A DNA stretch of 23,015 nucleotides from Bacillota bacterium. GTDB taxonomy: Bacteria; Bacillota_E; RBS10-35; JAJYVN01. This document shows, piece by piece, positions 16,095 through 23,015 of this stretch (its first letter is position 1; each line of letters starts with the position of its first letter). The DNA is taken from the NCBI GenBank assembly GCA_021846605.1, contig JAJZWQ010000034.1, forward strand, positions 1 through 23,015, written 5' to 3'. The notes below the pieces were generated by a model, which searched no databases, was not told the origin of the DNA, and saw only the letters and a list, made by a program, of their open reading frames with translations. The position numbers and the translations under genes are program-made.

Positions 16095-16507
16095 ACCGAC
16101 CCGGCGCACATGCCTCACATAGGATCCGGGGGCTGCTCGGCGGCGACCCACAACGGCCGAAGTCCGACATCCTCGTCGCGAAACGGGGGTTCTTGCGACG
16201 GTCGCTGTTCCTTACGCTGTCGCTTTCGTATCTCCGGCCAATTTGCCTATTGACACCACACCGTAGATCTTCGCGTTAGGGACGCCTGGAACTCGGCGCG
16301 TCCGGCCCGGATCCCTTGGGACAGAAGTCAAGGGCGGCACCTGGGGAAGACGGCATAGGGTGGCCGCTGTCGACCGAAACAGGTGGCCGACATCATCGGA
16401 ATACGCAGCAGGTGCCCGCTCGGCACAAACTCAGCAGCTTCCCGTCAGCCATCCGGCTGTCGGCGCGCCCACCACGCCGGTATGTTGGATCTGAGGGGGC
16501 GACACGG
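16095..16507. other. Leader region of the peptide gene, no other gene seen
   Basis: These 413 bases lie between the transposase remnant and the peptide gene. A TTGACA sits at 16250-16255, but no good -10 box is seen at the right distance. A TATGTT near 16481 could be a -10 for the peptide gene with a poor -35. The region cannot be assigned further. Confidence 0.35.
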
Positions 16508-16765
16508 ATGGTGGATGCGGGCAGGCTGCAGGCATTGAGGGACACATGCGCACAGGACGGCGAGCTCCGCAAGCGCTTGGAACGGTCGCCGGTCGAGGTG
16601 CTTCGGGAACACGGCCTTACGCCGGAGGCCGGGGCGGACATGACCGCCTTGGTGCGGGCGATCCTGGCAAGCGAACTCAGCGAGGTCGAGCTCGCTGCGG
16701 CGTCCGGAGGGTTCTCCTTCAGTTATGGCGCCAGCGCGAATGACCCCTCGCACATCGGCGTTTAG
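16508..16765 (+). CDS. RiPP precursor-like peptide with NHLP/Nif11-type leader and Gly-Gly site
   Basis: This is an 85-residue peptide. Residues 1-60 look like the leaders of the nitrile-hydratase/Nif11-like precursor families: DGELRKRLERSPVEVLREHG resembles the 'DPxLRxRLxxDPxxALxExG' helix. It ends in ELSEVELAAASGG, close to the consensus 'LSDEELEAVAGG' cut by C39-type peptidases. The predicted core is 17 residues, FSFSYGASANDPSHIGV, without Cys but with Ser, Tyr, Asn, Asp and His. The frame is open upstream to 16316. I chose the ATG at 16508 because GAGGGGG lies nine bases before it and the leader begins there; the next codon is GTG. No cyclodehydratase, lanthionine synthetase, radical-SAM enzyme, graspetide ligase or peptidase-transporter lies in the window. 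It is therefore an orphan precursor here, served from elsewhere or a relic. Confidence 0.75.
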   Translation: MVDAGRLQALRDTCAQDGELRKRLERSPVEVLREHGLTPEAGADMTALVRAILASELSEVELAAASGGFSFSYGASANDPSHIGV

Positions 16766-16944
16766 TGGAGCGGCGCAACTGGCGGCGACGACGTTCCGGC
16801 CCGATGACACGCACGAGCTTCCTCGGCATCCGCCACGAAGCGCGGGGTGGGGTAGCGGCGTACGGGTGCGTTGCGTACGCTCCGCGCAGATAGCGCAGTT
16901 CGACCCTGCGCCGCGTGACCGTCCGGCTCATGCCGGTGAGCATC

Positions 16945-17298
16945 GGCCCCAGGATGATCAGGACCGGGCTGGCAGGATGAACCGGATCCTCGGCAAGAGC
17001 ATCTTGATCGGGACCTTCATGGCCGCCGCCTTCGCGCGCTGGCGGCGGAGCAGGCGCAGGAAGTCCGATTGCGAGCGCAGGAAGTCGGCGGTGGGGACGC
17101 CGAGGCGGTCGCCCTGGACGATGGCGTTGACGAAGGCCTGCGCCTCTGGTACCGGGAGGCGGTCAGCCCATCCCCGCAGGGCCTGGCGGCGCGGCCGCCC
17201 CATCCGCATCCCGGCCAACACGATGGCGATCTCTTCGGACAGCACGCCCTGCGTCTTCTCCACGAGTTTGTGCAGGGCGGCTTTCCTTTTCGTGTCGG
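16945..17298 (-). pseudogene. tadC: TadC-like type II secretion F-domain fragment, truncated and frameshifted
   Basis: The minus strand encodes AALHKLVEKTQGVLSEEIAI, then VLAGMRMGRPRRQALRGWAD, QAFVNAIVQGDRLGVPTADF and AAAMKVPIKMLLPRIRFILP. This is the characteristic T2SSF domain of TadB/TadC inner-membrane proteins of Tad pili, including the 'R.P..E...F....Q...LG.P....L' pattern. At about 16985 the frame breaks. The expected hydrophobic end continues in another frame as PVLIILGPMLTGM, so a frameshift interrupts it. The N-terminal membrane part is missing: similarity begins at about 17298, close to the GGTCAAT repeat at 17314. No other Tad gene is in the window. It is a relic, perhaps left by an insertion or deletion. 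Confidence 0.65.
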
Positions 17299-17313
17299 CG
17301 TGTGGTACGGGCG

Positions 17314-17330
17314 GGTCAATAATGTGACCG
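17314..17330. repeat. Third GGTCAAT...TGACC motif at the TadC truncation
   Basis: GGTCAATAATGTGACCG resembles the two repeats at 15882 and 15905 and is itself a near-palindrome (GGTCA-N6-TGACC). It sits about 16 bp from where TadC similarity stops, as expected if an element carrying this motif inserted there. The copies bracket about 1.4 kb that includes the RiPP-like gene. Confidence 0.5.
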
Positions 17331-17716
17331 CAACAGGATGGTGCCGTTGGGCGACCGTGATGGCCAAGCGCGGCACCTCCGCACCACAACACGCCCATGA
17401 CGACCATCTCGTTCCCGCGGGAAGTCGGATACTTTATTGGACTATCCTCTGGAACTCCGTATCACACGAGCCACTTTCTCCATAAGCAGACTATCCAAGG
17501 TACACCGTGCTGATTTGGATAAGCATCGGTCATAATCTGTGCATCGGAAGACGGTTCGTGCTGATGCCGGTTCCATTCCAACAACGGCGTGGTTTGCCTT
17601 TGAAGATGGACATCTTGCCTTCTGATCTGGCATCCACCAGAGTCGCGCTTGCATGAGGGGGTGACGGAAGAGACTGCACGTTCTACAATGGAAAACGGTT
17701 GGTCACCTCAAGTCCC
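17331..17716. other. Less GC-rich island without a recognised gene
   Basis: This stretch is visibly richer in A and T than the rest of the window. A 70-codon frame on the minus strand (17442-17654) has no recognisable domain and no convincing SD. The composition suggests transferred or non-coding DNA. No tRNA-like fold or attachment site was found by eye. Confidence 0.45.
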
Positions 17717-17748
17717 ACGAAGAACAAAACAGCCCCAGGACCCTGTTT
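17717..17748 (-). terminator. Candidate intrinsic terminator after the regulator-MFS gene
   Basis: On the minus strand AAACAG pairs with CTGTTT (6 bp, 10-base loop), and the 3' arm runs into TTTTGTTCTT. It lies 28 bp past the stop at 17776. The stem is short and A/T-poor only in its loop, so strength is uncertain. Confidence 0.4.
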
Positions 17749-17775
17749 CTGATATGATGGATCGCGTCCCGTTCG

Positions 17776-20700
17776 TCACTCTGGCATGACGGTTTGCCGG
17801 TTGCTCATAGTGAGCAGCAATGGCGCGCCGCGTGTCTCCGGGAGCCGCATGGCCAGCGGTAATGCCATGACAAGCCCCAGCAGGCCGACCGTCATCGTCA
17901 GTCGCAGGCCGCCTCCCAGGTGCTGCACCAGGGCCAGGGCAGCCAGGGGAGCAAGTCCGCCACCCAACCCTCGGCCAACGTAGTAGGCTGCATTGACGGC
18001 TGCAGCGCGCACCTCGGTCGGGAAGAGCTCGGCCGCCCACGCACCTTGAACGCCCAGAGGTCCTGCCGCTGCCAGCATCCACAGCAACGCCACGAGTGTG
18101 TGGGCGGGCAGTCGTCCGGGATGCACCCCCTGGTCCGCGCCGGAGGCCACGAGCCACGCATAGAGAATGAAGCCCAAGCCGCCGACCGACGCGGCAGCGA
18201 TCAGCGCCGGTCGGCGTCCCCAGCGGTCGGAGAGGCCGCCGAAGCAGAGGTAGGCGGCGAAGATGACCGTGAGCCCCAGGAAGGCAAAGCCGCCGACCGA
18301 CGCGGCCGACAACCGATACACCGTGAGCAGGGCACTGGGTGCGTACGTCTCGACCGCGTACGCCGTGAAGAAGGTGCCCGTCATCAAGGCTGCCAGCCGG
18401 AGTGTGAGGCGCAGCAGGCCCGACGCGCGGAAGGCGCCCGCGGACCCGGATGCGGCTTCGCTACGAGGCATTGCCTGCTGAGCCAGCCAGGCCCGCGACT
18501 CCGGCATCCAGAGCCGCAGGGCGGCGGCCAGCCACACCGTCACTCCGAGGAAGCCGAACGCCCACCGCCACGCATCCGCGCCGAAGCGTGCGGTCGTTGA
18601 GGTGAAAAGCACGGTGGCGATGGCGGAGCCGACGAGGAACATGCTCTGCAGCCAGGCGGAGGCGGCGCCGCGGTGGCGCGGGTGCCAGGCCTCATTCAGG
18701 TAGGCGATAGCCAGTCCCGCTTCACCGCCAATCCCGGTGCCGGCCCCGATGCGCCAGACAAACAGCGCCGTGTAGCTGGGGGCGAAGGCCGAGGCGAGCG
18801 TGCCCAGGCTGTAGACCACCACCGTCAACGTCAGGCCCAGCCGGCGGCCGAAGCGGTCGGCGAGCAGCCCGAAGAGGATGGCCCCCCCGATGCCGGCCAG
18901 GTAGCTGGCCGCCTGCACCCCTTCCATGGCGACCAGCGTGACGCGGAAGCGGGCGGCCAACGGTGCGAGGAAAAAGATGAAGACGGCGAAGTCGGCGCCG
19001 TCGAACACCGTGCCCAAGAACGAAAAGAGTAACACCCGGCGCCGTTGCGCAGGAGCGTAGTGGATGGCTGAGGGTGGCGCGTTCATCGAATGGGCCCCCC
19101 GGGTGCGACATCCTGGGGGCAGCTCGGCGGCGCGGGCCACCAGGGAGTCAATCCAGGCATCGAATCCGGTCTGGATCAGATCGATCTCGTACCCGTCTTC
19201 CGTTATGCGCGCACCCTCCAGCAAACAGGAGCTCCCCGGCAGGCGCCGGAAACGCAGTGCCTCCACCAGCGCCTTCACCCGCGGTTCGGCGACCGACACG
19301 TAGTAGGCTCCGCCCAGACTCAGCACTGGTAACAGGTCGCGCACCAGCGCCGCCCGTACATCTCCGTCTTGCTGGGGATCGTCATGCGCCAGGTAGTGGA
19401 AGAAGAACAGCCGGGTGTCGGCGGCCGAAGGCGGCAACGCTCGTAGTTCCTCTTCGCTCCATCGGCTCCGCAGCACGGCGGCGCTGTTTGGGCTGGCCAG
19501 AAGGATGGGTAGGCTCTGCTGGCAGATGGGTAGGACGGCGCCGAAGCCGACGAGTACCCCGTCCCGGCGCCTTGCCACCCGGAGGCGCGTGCTTGGCCAT
19601 CGCAGTGCCCGCTCAAGGGCTTGCGCGAGCACCCTATCGCCCGACGCTCCGGTGACGCGCAGCAGCCAGCGTTGCCAGATCCGCCGGACGTCGTCGTGGT
19701 CCTCTGCCCGCCCGTCTTCGGTCCATACGCGCCCCGGTGTCCCCGGCTCGAACGCCACCGATCGCACCACGGCGCTCTCACACAGATAGAGATGTTCCGT
19801 GAAAAGATGAGTGCGCTCTTCGAACGTCGTCGCGGCCGCCATCCGGGTGCGGACGTGTGCCAGCACCCGCAGGTGCAATGTGGCGAAGCGCGCGGGGTCG
19901 CGCCAGCGCAGATCGTCGACCACCAACCGCCGCACGTCGTCGTGCAGCATGAGTCCGTGGGCGTCGGGCCGCACCACCGACAGATGCGCCAAGACATCAA
20001 AGGTCGCCCCGCTGGGTTTTCGTCCCGCCACCGCGGCCAAGGAGCCCCGGTCGAAGCTGCGCAGCATGGCGGCGGCCTCGATCAGTTCGCGCAACCGTTC
20101 GTCGCGAACATCCCCCAGCAACTGGCCCACCAGATCATGAACCGTCAACCGCCAGGGGCCTTCGGCCGCGCGCAGATCGCCGATCCGCAGCCGCGTCACC
20201 AGGTCGGCCGCCAGCGACAGGGCGAGTGGATTGCCGCCCGTCGCTTCCGTCAGCTGCTCGACCAGGTGCGTGTCGGCGATGCCACGAAGTCGGAGGTATG
20301 CATCGGTTTCCTCGCTTGTGAACCCCTTGACGGGAAGGGTGAAGACCAGGCGGCGCCAGGGGGAGTCCAGTCGCCAGGCTGCGCCCAGGGAGTGGCGTCC
20401 GGCCATCACGACGCGCACCTGCGGATCGAGCCGGGGCAGCAAGTGCTCGCGGAGATAGCGGTCCAGTTCCCCCAGTTCCTCGCAGGTGTCTAGCAGCAGA
20501 AGCGGGCGGAGGCGGTTGAGCCGGGCCAGCGCGCGTCCCTCGGAGGAAGCGCCCAGCCCGGCGGCCAAGCCAGCCGGCGTGCACGAGATGTCTCGCGCAT
20601 CCACCGCAAGCGTGGGCCAGCCCAGCTGCCTCGCCAGCCGGGCGAAGGCGCGCAGCAGGGTGCTCTTGCCCACCCCGCCGGGTCCGAACACGTCCAGCAC

Positions 20701-21516
20701 GGCGCCCGCGGAGCTGGACGCCGTCAGCCAGCGCCGGAAGGCCTCCAGTTCGTCGGGGCGACCGACGAAGAACCGGCTTTCCACATCTTCGACCGCATCG
20801 CCCAGGTGTGCAGGACCCGCCGAGGAGTGCGACCGGCCGTGTCGCTTGGCGGCCGGCCTCTGCGCTGGTCGTTGCAAGGTTGCCGTCAGTCGGCGGTAAA
20901 GCTCGGTCGTCTGTTCGGCAGGGTCGGTGTTCAGTTCGCGCCGCAGCAGGGCGGCCGCCGCGCGGTAGACCGCCGCCACCCCCGCCCGATCACCGAGCAG
21001 CGCGCGCAGGCGCATCAGGCGCCGCACGTGCTCCTCGCCGAACGGATCGTCGGCCTGCAACCGTTGGGCGCACCGGAGCGCGTCGCCGTAGTTACCGGCG
21101 ACTTCCTGCAGGTCCGCCAAGCGCCCCAATGCGCTGACGAAGACCTGCCGCAACTCGGCGCGCTCGGTTTGCAGCCACTCGTCCTTCCAGCCACGGCTTT
21201 CCGAACGGCACGTTTCAGCCGCTGGCACCGACCACCCGGGCGCAGGCGGCCAAGGTCTTGGCGGCGGTGCTGAGCGGGGAGGCGCCTTCCACCAAGGGCG
21301 GCAGTGGCGGGTGACCCGGCAAGGGAGGCAGCGGTCCCGCCAAGGCGTCAGCGGTTTGGTGGGACCACTCCGTCCTTCTGGCGGGGGTTGCGCGGCAAGG
21401 GGATCGTTGCGGAGTCCACGGGGTCGCTGACGGGAAGTGCGTCCAGACGAAGGTCCCAGCATCCAGCCGGTGAGAGACCGGTCACGGATAAAGTCGGAAT
21501 CCGTGTAGCAGCCCAC
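17776..21516 (-). CDS. BTAD-ATPase-GNAT-like regulator fused in frame to an MFS transporter
   Basis: This is a single open frame of 1246 codons. Residues 112-213 are a bacterial transcriptional activator domain (BTAD: DEWLQTERAELRQVF, repeated helices, LLRRELNTDPAEQTTELYRR). An ATPase follows with Walker A GPGGVGKSTLL (Lys284), LLLLDTCEE as Walker B and TGGNPLALSLAA. A GNAT-like region from about 643 (TRLRVARRRDGVLVGFGAV) is homologous to the gene at 13064. From Met811 to the end lies a complete 12-helix MFS transporter of 436 residues: GLLADRFGRR and GGLSDRWGRRP (motif A in both halves), MPESRAWL, LPETRG. No stop codon separates the halves. However, a G6 SD sits eight bases before the ATG at 19086, so the transporter may also be made alone. 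The first ~110 residues are Pro/Trp/Cys-rich and unlike a protein, and the true start is uncertain. No winged-helix DNA-binding domain precedes BTAD. Confidence 0.8.
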   Translation of the reverse strand: MGCYTDSDFIRDRSLTGWMLGPSSGRTSRQRPRGLRNDPLAAQPPPEGRSGPTKPLTPWRDRCLPCRVTRHCRPWWKAPPRSAPPPRPWPPAPGWSVPAAETCRSESRGWKDEWLQTERAELRQVFVSALGRLADLQEVAGNYGDALRCAQRLQADDPFGEEHVRRLMRLRALLGDRAGVAAVYRAAAALLRRELNTDPAEQTTELYRRLTATLQRPAQRPAAKRHGRSHSSAGPAHLGDAVEDVESRFFVGRPDELEAFRRWLTASSSAGAVLDVFGPGGVGKSTLLRAFARLARQLGWPTLAVDARDISCTPAGLAAGLGASSEGRALARLNRLRPLLLLDTCEELGELDRYLREHLLPRLDPQVRVVMAGRHSLGAAWRLDSPWRRLVFTLPVKGFTSEETDAYLRLRGIADTHLVEQLTEATGGNPLALSLAADLVTRLRIGDLRAAEGPWRLTVHDLVGQLLGDVRDERLRELIEAAAMLRSFDRGSLAAVAGRKPSGATFDVLAHLSVVRPDAHGLMLHDDVRRLVVDDLRWRDPARFATLHLRVLAHVRTRMAAATTFEERTHLFTEHLYLCESAVVRSVAFEPGTPGRVWTEDGRAEDHDDVRRIWQRWLLRVTGASGDRVLAQALERALRWPSTRLRVARRRDGVLVGFGAVLPICQQSLPILLASPNSAAVLRSRWSEEELRALPPSAADTRLFFFHYLAHDDPQQDGDVRAALVRDLLPVLSLGGAYYVSVAEPRVKALVEALRFRRLPGSSCLLEGARITEDGYEIDLIQTGFDAWIDSLVARAAELPPGCRTRGAHSMNAPPSAIHYAPAQRRRVLLFSFLGTVFDGADFAVFIFFLAPLAARFRVTLVAMEGVQAASYLAGIGGAILFGLLADRFGRRLGLTLTVVVYSLGTLASAFAPSYTALFVWRIGAGTGIGGEAGLAIAYLNEAWHPRHRGAASAWLQSMFLVGSAIATVLFTSTTARFGADAWRWAFGFLGVTVWLAAALRLWMPESRAWLAQQAMPRSEAASGSAGAFRASGLLRLTLRLAALMTGTFFTAYAVETYAPSALLTVYRLSAASVGGFAFLGLTVIFAAYLCFGGLSDRWGRRPALIAAASVGGLGFILYAWLVASGADQGVHPGRLPAHTLVALLWMLAAAGPLGVQGAWAAELFPTEVRAAAVNAAYYVGRGLGGGLAPLAALALVQHLGGGLRLTMTVGLLGLVMALPLAMRLPETRGAPLLLTMSNRQTVMPE
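19095..19100 (-). promoter_or_regulatory. Internal G6 ribosome binding site before the MFS part
   Basis: Six consecutive G on the minus strand lie eight bases before the ATG at 19086, the same arrangement as the starts at 2464, 4464, 5304 and 6704. It supports separate translation of the transporter from Met811. Confidence 0.45.
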
Positions 21517-21979
21517 CCGTTGTAGGTCGGCGACGACCCCGGCGGAGCGGTGGGACGGAGGGAAAGGCGTGTGCCAGCGAGCCCAGCCATCGCGGCCGAA
21601 AGGGAAACCGCTTGGGTAAACAGGAAAGTGGGGGCGGCAACGCCGGAACCGAGAGCAAGTATTCGGTCCGTACCATAAAGGGAAGCCTGCCGCGTCGAAA
21701 AGTAAATATAGAACCTGAAGTTCGCATGTGGGGCATGTTGAGGGCGGTGTCTAGCTGTTCACGCTGCCGAGCGACCCCGGCCATACTCGAGAAGTTGCAG
21801 CCACGCCTTGCGCCGCCGCCGCTGCCGGTAGATGGGCAGCCTGCAACCCGTTTTTCAGGTAGTTGGCATGCATGCGACACGCATCGTTGAGGTCATTTAC
21901 CCCTAACGCTTCCGAGTAGCGCTTCAACCTTGCGCTGGAGTCGCCCCATACCATGTTCATGCGCAAGTCTTCGCAACTC
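21517..21979. other. Region upstream of the BTAD regulator, no supported gene
   Basis: The 0.46 kb between the regulator frame and the tnpB remnant contains a more A/T-rich patch at 21600-21730, where a promoter for the leftward gene would be expected. I see no clear -35/-10 pair. Frames crossing it on the minus strand have no recognisable winged-helix sequence, so the DNA-binding part of the regulator is either lost or unrecognisable. Confidence 0.4.
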
Positions 21980-22560
21980 CTCCAGCGTTTGGACTTGCGC
22001 CGCGCGTTCCCCGAGTGCGCCCATGACCGCTGTTGCCGGTGGCGAAACCGCCGCCGCGCCTTGGCCAAAGGCTTCCGGGATTCGAGCCGCTCCCCATCGG
22101 AGCGCGCCGCAAAACACTTGAGCCCAAGGTCGATCCCCACCGCCGGACCTTCTACGGGCTGCCGATCATCGCGCTCCACCTCCACCGCCAGGGATACGTA
22201 CCCGCGATCCGCCTCACGGCTCACCGTCGCCGACAGGATACGGCCCCGAAACTTCTCCGTCGTCTCCTTGGTGCGCACCCAGCCGCTGCGCGGCAAGGAG
22301 ACCGAACGCGGATGCACCTCGCTGCTGCCGGTGAGCCGAGAGGAGTCGCGGCGTCCCTTCCGACGGAACCTCGGGAACCCGACGCGGCGCCCCTCCCGCT
22401 CCCAGCCGCTCGGCATTTCTTTAGACGACCTCCTCGCCCATCTCAATGACATCGAGCAGGTCATCCTCTTACAAATCCCCCGCCACGCTGTAAAGACGCT
22501 GTCGGAACAATCGGAGACGCAGCGTCGACTGCTTGAGCTGTTTGGTCTCACCTGCTTCGC
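21980..22560 (-). pseudogene. tnpB: Degenerate tnpB (IS200/IS605-IS1341 type)
   Basis: The minus-strand frame reads GFPRFRRKGRRDSSRLTG, then LPRSGWVRTKETTEKFRGRI, LSATVSREADRGYVSLAVEV and AVGIDLGLKCFAARSDGERL, typical of the beta-barrel and first RuvC segment of TnpB, the RNA-guided nuclease of IS605-type elements. The first RuvC aspartate (GIDLGLK) is present. N-terminal of GFPRF the frame is scrambled: a piece of normal TnpB N-terminus (KQLKQSTLRLRLFRQ) is in another frame. C-terminal of RRKSKRW the homology stops, so the second and third RuvC residues and the zinc ribbon are lost. No tnpA is visible. It is a dead remnant. Confidence 0.75.
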
Positions 22561-22684
22561 GACGCCTTCCTGAAGCCTTTTCGCCGCCCGTGTCACAACA
22601 CTTGGTGGGCGCGCAGCCCTTCTGTCCCTTGGTCTCTCGGAAAACGTGGCGAAGATCCGGTCACACCCCACGCGGCCGGCTGCG

Positions 22685-22927
22685 TTACGGTTGGCGCTCC
22701 CGGCCTTCCAGGTCCTCCCGCATCTTCAGGTATTGCTCGCGGTCGATCTCGCCCCTGGCATACCTTGCGTCCAGCGCCCGCAGCGGGTCCTGGGGCCCAT
22801 CGGCACCCACGGTTTGTCGTCGGACCAACACGTAGATGACAAAGCCGAGGCCCGCCAGGGCGAGCACCCAGAAAAGGATCAGCAGCCACATCCACGGTCC
22901 CGCCATCCCGCCGTAGTACCCCATCAT
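22685..22927 (-). CDS. Small SHOCT-domain membrane protein
   Basis: This is an 80-residue protein: a Gly/Tyr/Met-rich N-terminus, one membrane helix (about 12-34, WLLILFWVLALAGLGFVIYV), a short charged linker, and a C-terminal SHOCT motif (DPLRALDARYARGEIDREQY, then LKMREDLEGR). SHOCT is a short two-helix oligomerisation or docking motif at the C-terminus of many small membrane proteins. Two adjacent ATGs (22927 and 22924) are possible, with GGGAG upstream at a rather long distance. Such genes often neighbour copper or heavy-metal handling genes; here the upstream neighbour lies outside the window. The exact role is unknown. Confidence 0.85.
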   Translation of the reverse strand: MMGYYGGMAGPWMWLLILFWVLALAGLGFVIYVLVRRQTVGADGPQDPLRALDARYARGEIDREQYLKMREDLEGRERQP

Positions 22928-23000
22928 GATCGTTCACGCTCCCGTGCGGCGGCGCCGGCCCCCGTTGCCCGCCCGCACCGCCACAGCATGCCACGCAACC

Positions 23001-23014
23001 TGGAGCATGCTCCA
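23001..23014. promoter_or_regulatory. Perfect 14-bp palindrome upstream of the SHOCT gene
   Basis: TGGAGCATGCTCCA is fully self-complementary and lies 74 bp upstream of the SHOCT start, at the window edge. Its size and position fit a dimeric repressor or MerR-type operator. No promoter boxes can be judged because the window ends here. Confidence 0.4.
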
Positions 23015-23015
23015 A

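Noticed and set aside
1..23015. CRISPR arrays, tRNA or rRNA genes, type VI secretion structural genes
   Set aside because: No regularly spaced repeats, no cloverleaf with a TTCGA arm, and no rRNA-like stretch were seen. The kinase/PP2C/FHA set alone is not evidence of a secretion system.

Overview
The window is very GC-rich and gene-dense, with ATG/GTG starts behind G-rich Shine-Dalgarno (SD) sequences. A secreted protein ending in three S-layer homology (SLH) repeats points to a bacterium that anchors surface proteins to a cell-wall polymer. Together with the Tad, TnpB and activator-type (BTAD/ATPase) genes, this best fits a deep-branching, high-GC, Gram-positive-type lineage (Sulfobacillus, Thermaerobacter or Symbiobacterium-like Bacillota). 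The assignment is an inference: no rRNA or tRNA is present.

Positions 332-11480 (minus strand) hold a compact eight-gene operon. In transcription order it encodes: a secreted TIG/PKD/SLH surface protein; a pseudokinase-FHA fusion; a PP2C phosphatase; a soluble Ser/Thr kinase framed by zinc ribbons; a Tat-type trypsin-like protease; a membrane-anchored zinc-ribbon/beta-propeller-like protein; a free FHA protein; and a MinD protein carrying a second, CpaE-like half with a dead P-loop. Four successive junctions are 4-bp ATGA/GTGA overlaps and the next is only 3 bp. Kinase, phosphatase, two phosphothreonine readers, a pseudokinase, a protease and a polarity-type ATPase therefore seem to be made together with one wall-bound protein. 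I read this as a phospho-signalling module acting at the cell envelope. I do not recognise it as a named system.

Beyond each end of the operon lie genes of one P-loop ATPase family: a fragment at 1-262, a complete gene at 13064-15064 (ATPase, GNAT-like region, C-terminal helix-turn-helix), and a third member at 17776-21516. In the third, a BTAD-ATPase-GNAT-like regulator runs with no stop codon into a complete MFS transporter.

Positions 15065-17775 are a decayed accessory stretch. It holds a C-terminal remnant resembling an IS110-type transposase, copies of a GGTCAAT-type repeat, a frameshifted Tad-pilus TadC fragment, and an 85-residue peptide gene with the leader and Gly-Gly site of a RiPP precursor but no maturation enzyme nearby. 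The right end has a broken IS605-type tnpB, a small SHOCT membrane protein, and a perfect 14-bp palindrome at the very edge. About 1.6 kb (11481-13063) and 0.8 kb (15065-15869) show no gene I can support.
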